A stretch of 64,000 nt of DNA, taken from Halocaridina rubra (lineage: Eukaryota > Arthropoda > Malacostraca > Decapoda > Atyidae). Of this stretch, positions 61,801 through 64,000 are shown in pieces. The notes below the pieces were generated by a model that saw only the letters and a list, made by a program, of their open reading frames with translations, was not told the DNA's origin and did no database searches. A program made the position numbers and the translations under genes. The stretch spans positions 95,001 to 159,000 of the forward strand of contig JAXCGZ010017036.1 of assembly GCA_037179515.1 (NCBI GenBank). Direction: 5' to 3'. The first letter of the stretch is position 1. Each line of letters begins with the position of its first letter.

Positions 61801-64000
61801 TGATTGTTTTAGAGCATCTAGATCTCCAGCAGGTGAGGGTGAATATAAACAAACAAAGATGGATATTGAAGTTCCACAATTTAATGCTCCAGCGAAGCTC
61901 ACAGTTTCTAGTGTAGAAGGTGATGTATCTGTTGATACTGCAAATGTATCTGATATCGATGTAAATCTTGTAGGTGATACCAGTGTAATTAAGTCTGATT
62001 CAGCATTCCAGAGTGAAAGTGAAAAAGTTGATATCCCAAATATTGAAACTAAAATGAAGAGTACTGCAAATACAGTGGAAGTCCAAGTAAATTTGCCAGA
62101 TGTAGATGTTAGTGCAGCTGATCCTGATGCCATATTGAAGACAGATAGTCACTCTAATATTCCCCAAAGCTTTGAAATAAAAGGTAAAGAACCAGAAGAT
62201 TATGTTAACGGCAATGACTCTTCTGAAAGGGCAAAATTTGGCTTACCTGAATCCGAAGAAAATGAAGAAGGGGAAATAAGTACCTCAAGTTTTGAAGGAA
62301 GGATTGATATAGGTACTCCAAAGGTTGAATATAAAAAATCAAGAGTAATGATTGGATCTTGCTTTGGCAAGTCCAAAAATCCAGAAAGGGATGATCAGTA
62401 TATTATTACAAAAGCTGTAAATGAACCATCTGTGAGTAGTTCTACAGCCAAACCCAAAACAGAAATTACTGTAGACTCTTCAGTTGCAGAAGTAAAAACT
62501 AATAAACCGAAATCTAAATTTGGGTCATGCTTTGGTAAGCAAAAAAGTTTATCTACTGAAGGAGAATGCAGAGAAGAAAAAATCATGACTGATACACCCC
62601 AAACAACTGTAGCAGTAAATGTTGCAGTTCCAAGTTCAGTGGATAAAATAGATGTGGATGCCTCTACTGTAAAAGTTATAGGAAAAATATCAGAATCTAA
62701 ATTTGAATCTTGTTATGGAAAGCGTGAAGTTAAAGAGGCAGAAGGTGAATATGAAGCTAAAACTACAAAAAGTGATGGTCCTGTAGCTGAACTGTCAGCA
62801 GATATTAAAAGTCTAGACATAGGTGGTGAAACTGATGTTAGTAGTAAACCAGATGCTGAGAAAAGAGATAAAAAAGCCAACTTGAAATTCCCATCATGTT
62901 TTGGCAAGGAGAAGAGCTCAAAGTTTGAAGGCGATGTAAAACCAGTTGAAATAGCAGTTGAGACACCTGTGATTGCCACTGCTAGTCACATGGGTACTTG
63001 TAGAGCATCAGATGGAATGAGTTTGGAATCTTCTGATGCTCATTTGAAAATTAAAAAGCCCAAAGCTCAACTGGGTTCATGTTTTGGTAAGCCTAAAAGT
63101 ACAGAGGATGAAGATGAAAGTAAGAAAATGAATACTGAAAGAGAACCTAGTTTGGGGAGTGAAGTAGATGGTGCTGCAAAGGAAGTTGAAATCAAAGGCA
63201 GTAAGCCATCATGCTTTGGGAAATCTAATATTGAAGAAGACTTCATACCAGATAAGGTTAAAATTAAATCTTCCTCTTCAAGTGTATCAACAATAAATGA
63301 ATCCCCAAATATGAAAATTAAGGGAGAAAAACCAAAGCTTGACTTAGGCAACTGCTTTAGAAAGCCAGAATCTCCTACTCTTGATGATGATATTTATGGT
63401 GAGGGAGCAGTAGGTAAAAAGAAAACTTTGAAGCCTAGAAATAAACTTGGAGCTTGTCTAGAAAAATCCACAGCCCAAGAAACGGAAGGGGAATATAAAG
63501 CAGGAGAAGCAGACTTGGAAGTTCCGGTAATATCAGGAGAGGCTAGTATTGGTACTTTAATCACTAAATCCAAGGCTGATGATGCTAAATTTGAGCTGGA
63601 GCACAAAAAGTCTAAATTTGGCTCATGTTTTGGCAAACCTAGTACTCCCACAATTGAAGAATGTACAACAGAAGTTGATACTGAAAGTCCTGAAACATCA
63701 TCTAAGGCAAACATGTCTTCTACAAGTGTTAATGTTGTTGTTGATTCCTCAGAAGTTACAGTAAAAGAACCCAAAGCTAAGTTAGGGTTATGCTTTGGCA
63801 AGTCCAAAACTAAAGGATTTAAGGAAGAGTATAAACCTGTGGAAGTTAATATCAGTAGACCTGATACATCACTTGAGTTAAGCACAGATACCCCCAATGC
63901 TGATATAGGCAGTAAAGCTCCAGCTGAAAGCTGTGAGATTGAAAAAGATCTATTAACCACTGTAGTCCCTGAATCATCAGTTGTGGCCAGCACTGATATG
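43886..64000 (+). CDS. Giant CFGK-repeat protein (AHNAK-like layout), runs off the window
   Basis: 6,705 codons without a stop; I checked every line of sequence in frame. The ATG has A at -3 and G at +4, and an in-frame TAA lies 36 nt upstream. Residues 2-7 (GNTEGK) fit the N-myristoylation pattern, followed by SRKRRR. PPPY (46-49), a WW-domain ligand, opens a proline run. Residues to ~610 are non-repetitive, polar and probably disordered. Then ~85 units of ~61 residues follow: KLSSCFGKPK, ISGTEGEYAAGEVKIK, TPEGSVSGDISIPEAQ, GDISVQSPDVKVKTG. There is no signal peptide or membrane span. The protein is very rich in Lys, Ser and Glu, with alternating polar-hydrophobic strands as in AHNAK repeats. 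Homology to AHNAK is inferred from layout only. Synonymous differences between units indicate selection on the protein. Confidence 0.93.
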   Translation, partial: MGNTEGKSTSRKRRRLEPPASTDRPLPPLPTEGEGEAPDEVDLDTPPPYPPPPPPGEEKVNKRYSWRLRDSAVFGQSENKRRSWLLSFSPANEGSKGKLAKDGKDVNDTQIINMNASVDNVDIKSGIPIVRVNAEERDLFAESIGTWNVQSGIRTNETVRRESQKLTSNISNNDMTEVLPVGGYPQWNMEGRKATIVNREYIRGEDPDAPGYSLLQEGAQTDVKRSGDVDNANVQSINVNFNSTLNEELQNVIDELKGKGTTIESDARFGFLEGKNFVSMSSTDKVITTDINVRDYTSTTNKDSLSKLEAELSALLSPDLEVHGNAGRPRVDANSVGITSELVNGNGLDSGNISYNIAGSSENGTHISHTYNVDVTPNLPLPDIQEFSGKNVPYLPDLLKGNHKLGLTIKGLGNNDDSLHSGLDYDSGGKYLAHDLNINIHSTNGKVTLTDQENKSPDKDSAYESGEVPSKEMSLVDANIRTPHINIRTSTPVVDSKPKLMPENLDNVECEDNYTLSTENVSSLEPPSTTENEVPKKNRKTTLGPCACVKSETVEKEEPYVFAQSVNENTASSSGRIDVSHSEAANIGSGEASTLDKGNISINTKLKEPKKKKSNFTSCFGKAKAPNTEKLKFSDVEVNPSNINPVVLVDSSVVSDNSLHVSNKDIEDTGDASKIKIFNDSSVTVSSDSNLDFKKKDAKLEGRSHIPSVSWKGEMNDNQIDMSSTNDVSVCTPSPDIPEVDTPQINLSAQITSLNTAVTSTHACYDVSNILVQGEIPSVPFDSENHKKEGNINVGDLCMKTKKPKFDMTSDEVVIDSPDTDINYDVAPPDLQGDITVQSSNEKLKCDKSKTKFDKLFGKPKGSDTEGNYQSDKVKKPEVNISSNISGAEGQIDVNTPHIDIKSDRSKGKFGSCFGKPKTSKFEEEYEPGKEKVMEQEGYVSGDITGCQDGMPVHSSNSKLKAHNRKAKLGSCFGKPESSKIGGEYHPEKLKVETPKVSSTGDIAIPEVLSDISTVSPNIKVKGDKPKRKLGSCFGKVERVENDENKQPDNAKMKESEISPSSVIVVPHAEGSISVQSTNINIKADKPKAKLGSCFGKASKDMEEIFKHEKVAIIEPEENTFGNISIPEVKDDITLPSSGKSPEMEGEYYPGKIEFQKKHNVGPSGVIAIPQAQGDVSIQTAGGTVNTEKPKIKFGSCFGKTESPETQSEYQPEKVEAKELELRASSHIPNPQTEGGISVQSPDVKVKTIKPKSNLASCFGKANTQDIEIGNEPGSVKVDKHKDNVSGDIKVKHDIAQPTNIKIETSKPKAGLGSWFGKPKNPKLDEDQQSELKMKIAEEGVSGDVSVPESQGDISVQAPFPKVKTDKTKAKLGSCFGKPLSPETEEEVQPEKLEVKEPEKGISHSQDSIAVQTQNIKIKQVIPQAKLTSCFGKPRSSEIEEEYQTVKVLGEEAKVSVSDDTNIPQEESDVAIKSSDIIVKANKPKVKFGSCFGKTKNPEVESEYKSEKLKEREPVVISSGGIPVPQIQDEIMINTPHVEVKKNKPKAKLGSCFGKPKATVIEGEGQSGKAIPKDTKSGSSGDILLPQLSGDISIQSSEVKVKADGPRGKFVSFFSKPKQQCSEGEMDLEKPESKIFVSAAVPTEAGTIDSPVLIVKSNKPKAKFGSCFGKAESPQFEHIYHPTKLDIAEPAAKVPSCIETPNVLSKANITSPDKKGDLAEGEIVTIPDASIKLAGNVIDIPKVEAEISGKQSIPDYKFEGDNFPVHDFEAIMELPDVAHSEIIAESRECESPDMALSLQSVEIPKGDIDVKLEIPDSVTETGLVGAQLVSTSSEMTVDTHDIDLGGKLPSSEILQISLNPPEAKMDVKYPFNLPSSSTEDDTLETKNVDTNFSVLDTPEIARDIKSGEYKIKKSNISIEGTSSLPAVKTEVDAGAPGVKVKSVKHKIKFGSCFGKAKSPQDYQPDKTEIDTPDVSVSGSSPSSFAKGKIDAKAKKPKHKLGSCFGKPTISGTEGEFATGDKKDETSEISVSGDITIPESLCVINVQAQDVEVKTAKPKRKQSSCFSKPKITENDGEYTAGEVAVLTQEASFSGDISLPQAKGDIRVQSPDGKMKAAKPKAKLSSCFGKPKISGTEGEYTKEEVIVKTPEGCVSGDISIPGAQGDIIVQSPDVKVKTGKPKAKLSSCFGKPKISGREGEYATGEERINTPEASDFGDISVPEIQGDISVQSPDVKVETGRPKAKLSLCFGKPKLSEREGEYATGQVKGKTPEGNVPDDISFPEAQGNISIQSPDVKVKAKKPKTKFSSCFGKPKITDPHGEYAAGEVKIKSSEGSVSDDISIPEAQGDISVQSPDAKVKIGKPRAKLSSCFGKPKISGTVDEHAAGEVKNKTQEGSVTSDISSAEAQGEVIVQSLDLKVKPAKSKAKFSSCFSKPKISGTEGEYIAVKGKTQTPEGSVSSDIAIPEAQGDISVQSANIRVETGKPKSNKLSLCVGKPKLSEREGEYVAGEVKNKTPEGNVSSDISIPEAQGNVSIQSPDVKVKAGKPKSKLSSCFGKPKVTGTHDEYAAGEVRIKSSEGSVSGDISIPEAQGDISVQSPDDKVKIGKPKAKLSSCFGKPKISGTEDEYAAGEVKTKTQEGVSDISSAEAQGEASVQSLDLKVKPAKPKAKFSSCFSKPKISGTESEYIAVEGKTKTPEGSVSSDIAIPEAQGDISVQSANIRVETGKPKSNLSSCFGKSKIAGTEGEYVAGEVKIKTPEGIVSGDISNPEVQGDISVQSPHVKEKTVKPEAKLSSCFSKPEISGTEDEYTARKVIMKTPEGSLYGDISIPEAQGDICVQSSGIKVKPAKSKAKLFSCFSKPNISGTEGEYLAEEVKIKTPESSVSGDISIPEMHGDISVQSPDVKEKTLKPKAKLSSCFSKAKISGTDDEYTARDVTMKTPEGSLSGDISVPEVQGDISVQSRDIQVKTKKQKTKISSCFGKPKISGAEGDYAAGEVKLETPEASVSGDISILEAPGDITVQSSDVKVKPGNSRAKLSSCFSIPKISGTEDEYTAGKVEIKPPEGSVSGDISVPEAQGDVSVQSPDIKLNSGNPKAKLSSCFGKPNISEIEGEYIAGEVNTKTPEGSMSSDIAIPETQGDISIQSPDMLVKTKIPKTKLTSCFGKPKMSGAESEYMTGKVKNKSPEGSVEGDISIPEAHGDINVQSIDDNVKTDKSKPKLFSCFGKPKISGTEGEYTAEKVKISTLEGSVSGDISISEAQGDITDQSPYVKVKTETSKAKLFSCFSKPKISGIEGKYVAGEVKTKTSEGDVSGDIPVPEAQGDISVQSPDIQVKTIKTKTKLSSCFGKPKISGADGEHADAEVKVKTPEGSVSGNISIPTVHGDVSVQSPDDKVNTYKPKAKLSSCFSKPKISDTEDEYTAGEVRIRTPEASISGDIYTPEVQGDIIVQSPDEKVKTNKAKAKLSSCFGRPKISGSDSAYTAGEVRIKTSEGSVSDDISIPEVQDDIIVHSPVIKVKTGKPESDLFSCFGKPKISGTEGEYIAGEGKTKTSEVSDSGDVAIHDTQGDISVQSADVNVKTGKPKLNLSSCFTKPKSSGTEGEYIAGEVKTKTPEGSVSSDIAIPEAQGDISIQAPDIKAETVKPKVKLSSCFGKPKISRTVDEYGAGEVKIKTTEASVSGNVSIPEAQSDISVQSSPVIVKTAKPKSNLFSCFGKPKIAGTEAEAVKNEVSETSVSGHTFLSKGDGDIKVQSPNVKVKVVKTKTKLSSCFGKPKGPETDTGIAKSYESLGIKGSDGKPKVYLDSCFGKPKPLAVEGKCKSSILDTEELQISSTADIAVPSVSDDVTLVTLSLPDADPSTEIDTIITKPDATINISSNIVEPPKIEAEMGTTAYEHSLDTEGVCNIAPSLGDNDRPDLKAKASLPEGGIDLEIPVLSNNELNVGDSPDGYLDVAVKVKDPKAALEGHVLPSDTTEVDIRMPQTTDMSQCAVYVERKTPDIEHSMPLEKVKLKPKKSNLGTCACFGESKKIENEDVYAAQDIEVEEKLDDPISAHEVKSKSRISISALEAKGNLEVPACDVKTKKPKFKIGTCFGKTKSTYIEGEHESKLSGSLAISTEGCEMSSPEDSIKIKSDTDAPHQRSASVSLVTSSEAYESNIKSPGMQGKGGPPKVQLPSCFGKPKSYENESEYEPGKAEVNLPEGTPEVSAALGSIDSRSDIHSAGINVKPKQTKRKMGSCFSKDKGPKTESKCKSGIEIDSPEVSVSGSLTTPSLEQTGALGFPDNKMKGKNSKSKIGSCFGKPKSSKMKGGVIAEDAGIETQEASYSVPTTSMKAEANLEMESQKPKVEGKTSKTKIASCFGKAKSSEIEGEHEMEVDIETPYAAAVATPSVECKADAPSMRVEGKKSKDKLKSCFGRSKSVDMEGEYKPRELEANTLEASVTAGPKTSRTNGESDASSTEAKVKGKKVKSKFPSCLGKEKCQKNDNESQVENSESKFEIEVPGSSAIGDVSSSADFKADMDTPVLKVENRKSKPILGSCFGKAKATEIEGASKAKDTNIETSGATKTTSVCTLSEGEADIGSPVVKRSGKSPKSKMSLCFSKQKNIYIEDEYKPREETVKISEVHASASIDASGSVNDIDMESPVVQMKDKKPKSKLGSCFGKHEAAELNSEHEKGSATAEQPSMKSQVEVVSPAVKIKSKKPSTGITSCFGKLKSEDDLKSTEGETTNTRSSLTVESANVSVKENKPKVDIGSCFRKLESPTIEGDYKPGNMKIEGPHVGVPIEVSVPSLESDVKSVKIPNIPDIDVIHEVDASVESPDATIKLASDIINIPNIEAEMGGNTNLPTLMLEHDIMSARSLEGEVKFPDIKVDASVARGSISLIDPSMPDTNLNTDNESSFSKDFDIKQPEITFKSSSSSAEAPKVDLQSQCDTNMLDSEIKLSTKVPDIESSVKVEGYPRKAKLGPCTCFGRSKYTDREEPYSATDIEIKGKHDDTDSVPLTPDAVRASVTEVGPTIPECKISAEETFVTPNVSDEINVHSSDKKIKSKTPKGSIGSCFSKSQSPEVDGEYKLSEVEATSSCFGKSKSPIIDEGSIQGKAITETPQISATADVPVSLPEAKADIDTSAIKDDGKKSRNKFGTCFGEPKAPNIEGKYKSKTTEVTVTPSITSSSAEGKIGISSSEIKMKDKKQKTKILSCFGKQKTPRFEDEYKPGEVTIKTPKVHAPASIDVPYAVGDIDVKSSDFDMKDETSKSNLSSRFGKLEPADLESEYKEGSVKAESPSIKDEVDIASPAVKIKSKKPSSGIALCFGKYKTKGDSNLTKGETGDASAAVTVESPNLNAEGRKSKVDIGACFRKAKSPTIEGNYKPARVDIEGPKIKVPAEVAVPSLESNVKSVDISNKSDIDINHEVDTSVERPDTTIRLASDIVDISNIEAEMGGNADLPTLKIEHDDFSAPTMECEFNFPDTCSSFGKENTFTRHIDVNIIEPDINTGGPSSYGEVPDVNLKLPCDYDVPSSKVKLSSEVPDAEPSVKIEESPKRARFGPCACFRSLENTGREDPYCAADLKMKGTQDVISEPLRADAGKTSAPKVKANIPEPKISVEGTLATADASKEINELSPDIKVKSKTRKSKIGSCFGKSESANVQGEVKPSYVETTSPKGDVSVISTTARPRAEVTVIPPIVKEKVILPKAKFGSCFGKPKSPVIEEKSLEGEIISETLQTTSRADVPVSVPEAKADIDTSIKYIDKKSRTSLGSCFGKPNTTNIDSKYIVKPSAFATPEAKVTTSVGIPSAENEIDSNSPEVEVQGKKQKAKLSSCFGKQKSPNIENEYKFREVKAKTPEAHASATIDMPCEVDDIDTESSDVHLKGNKSKLKLGSCFGKPDTAAVTESKYETGDTEAVPSLKCRVNVESSDVKIKNKKPSPGIRSCFGRPKTEGDLKPTEVDIRTYDESISKTTESPNMEIKGKKKVDIGDCFRASRSPAGEGEYKQTKMDIEVPQFNAPAKLTVSSVEGDVSVDTANVSDIDVNLVGDTSVIKSDSAFQSESEKVDIPNIETKMKSTANTVEVQVNLPDVDVSAADPDAILKTDSHSNIPQSFEIKGKEPEDYVNGNDSSERAKFGLPESEENEEGEISTSSFEGRIDIGTPKVEYKKSRVMIGSCFGKSKNPERDDQYIITKAVNEPSVSSSTAKPKTEITVDSSVAEVKTNKPKSKFGSCFGKQKSLSTEGECREEKIMTDTPQTTVAVNVAVPSSVDKIDVDASTVKVIGKISESKFESCYGKREVKEAEGEYEAKTTKSDGPVAELSADIKSLDIGGETDVSSKPDAEKRDKKANLKFPSCFGKEKSSKFEGDVKPVEIAVETPVIATASHMGTCRASDGMSLESSDAHLKIKKPKAQLGSCFGKPKSTEDEDESKKMNTEREPSLGSEVDGAAKEVEIKGSKPSCFGKSNIEEDFIPDKVKIKSSSSSVSTINESPNMKIKGEKPKLDLGNCFRKPESPTLDDDIYGEGAVGKKKTLKPRNKLGACLEKSTAQETEGEYKAGEADLEVPVISGEASIGTLITKSKADDAKFELEHKKSKFGSCFGKPSTPTIEECTTEVDTESPETSSKANMSSTSVNVVVDSSEVTVKEPKAKLGLCFGKSKTKGFKEEYKPVEVNISRPDTSLELSTDTPNADIGSKAPAESCEIEKDLLTTVVPESSVVASTDM
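45500..45560 (+). other. First Cys-x-Cys variant unit of the giant protein
   Basis: TTLGPCACVKSE followed by EEPYVFAQ. Equivalent variants recur at 55,921 (LGTCACFGESK), 58,762 (LGPCTCFGRSK, EEPYSATDIEIKG) and 60,508 (FGPCACFRS, EDPYCAADLKMKG). These mark block boundaries in the repeat region. Confidence 0.8.
45730..48900 (+). repeat. CFGK repeat block 1 (diverged units)
   Basis: About 15 units at ~180-nt spacing, e.g. at 46,612, 46,789, 46,970, 48,348 and 48,530. Most read K[LF]GSCFGK; cores with altered Cys are KLFGKPK (46,452), SWFGKPK (47,825) and SFFSKPK (48,719). Confidence 0.9.
49030..49720 (+). other. Linker segment 1 of the giant protein
   Basis: Contains IPDASIKLAGNVIDIPKVEA, the first of five related linkers. 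The others are at ~55,440 (DATINISSNIVEPPKIEAEM), 58,315 (DATIKLASDIINIPNIEAEM), 60,115 (DTTIRLASDIVDISNIEAEM) and ~61,980 (weaker, VDIPNIETKM). No CFGK core occurs inside the linker. Confidence 0.8.
50230..55320 (+). repeat. CFGK central array, ~28 homogeneous units
   Basis: Units spaced 177-186 nt (mean ~182 nt, 61 residues), much more alike than elsewhere, both in protein and in DNA. The core CF[GS]KPK is followed by ISGTEGEY and, 45 residues on, by GDISVQSPDVKVK. Such homogeneity points to recent unequal exchange or gene conversion. Confidence 0.92.
50581..52040 (+). repeat. Four-unit tandem duplication inside the central array
   Basis: The segment 50,581-51,309 is followed by a close copy offset by 729-735 nt. 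Shared rare variants include CxGKPKLSEREGEY, ISSAEAQGE, SLDLKVKPAK and SANIRVETGKPKSN, the first copy carrying CFGK and the second CVGK. Two codons are missing from the second copy near 51,802. Confidence 0.8.
55921..62130 (+). repeat. CFGK blocks 2-4, higher-order super-repeats
   Basis: Blocks each run Cys-x-Cys unit, several CFGK units, a VDIG[SAD]CFR unit, then a linker. The segments 57,900-58,440 and 59,700-60,240 align over ~180 residues at an offset of exactly 1,800 nt. A third, weaker copy is at 61,560-62,060. Confidence 0.8.
62340..64000 (+). repeat. CFGK block 5, continuing past the window
   Basis: Units at 62,355, 62,525, 62,708 (CYGKRE), 62,896, 63,082, 63,215, 63,349 (CFRKPE), 63,456 (CLEKST), 63,625 and 63,790. 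No terminal domain is reached. Confidence 0.85.

Noticed and set aside
43843..63993. Many minus-strand open frames of 60-320 codons rich in Ser, Leu, Pro and Phe
   Set aside because: They are antisense shadows of the giant plus-strand repeat ORF. Their apparent repeats mirror its units, and none has an independent start context or domain.

Overview
This is eukaryotic, arthropod-like nuclear DNA, and I infer a decapod crustacean. The grounds are the very heavy load of di- and trinucleotide microsatellites ((TA)n, (CA)n, (TC)n, (ATT)n, (TAG)n), several families of non-LTR retrotransposon, tRNA-derived SINEs and long intron-poor stretches. No prokaryotic features are present. The species cannot be read from the window.

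Layout. 1-4.2 kb is microsatellites with small non-autonomous elements: a snapback MITE-like palindrome, a tRNA-headed SINE and an RTE-like tail. 4.3-6.3 kb holds a decayed copy of a multi-copy protein family, preceded by an 80-bp in-phase heat-shock-element array, a TATA box and an arthropod initiator. 7.1-11.5 kb has two minus-strand copies of a Jockey-like LINE (family D), one only a 3' stub. 12.3-17.2 kb is a long CR1/L2-like LINE (family C) with an intact 944-residue ORF2; a worn 3' piece of the same family lies at 36.2-37.5 kb. 18.4-27.8 kb is a head-to-tail stack of LINE family A copies separated only by (CA)n, with two more copies head to head at 37.6-42.1 kb. 28.5-34.3 kb is a near-complete RNase H-bearing, I-superfamily-like LINE (family B) embedded in (TC)n, next to a 40-nt stump of a second copy that also sits in (TC)n.

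The right third is a different kind of sequence. From the ATG at 43,886 to the last base of the window (64,000) the plus strand is one uninterrupted reading frame of 6,705 codons with no stop. I read every codon of it by eye. It encodes a giant, presumably cytoplasmic protein: an N-terminus of N-myristoylation type (Gly2) followed by a basic patch and a PPPY motif, about 600 non-repetitive residues, then about 85 copies of a roughly 61-residue unit centred on K-[LF]-x-S-C-F-G-K-P-K. The units are grouped into higher-order blocks by five related linker segments and four Cys-x-Cys variant units. The layout resembles AHNAK-type giant repeat proteins, but I cannot assign it to a named family. The gene continues past the window.

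The two most interesting points are this giant CFGK-repeat gene and the evidence that two unrelated LINE families (A and B) insert into specific microsatellites, (CA)n and (TC)n respectively.
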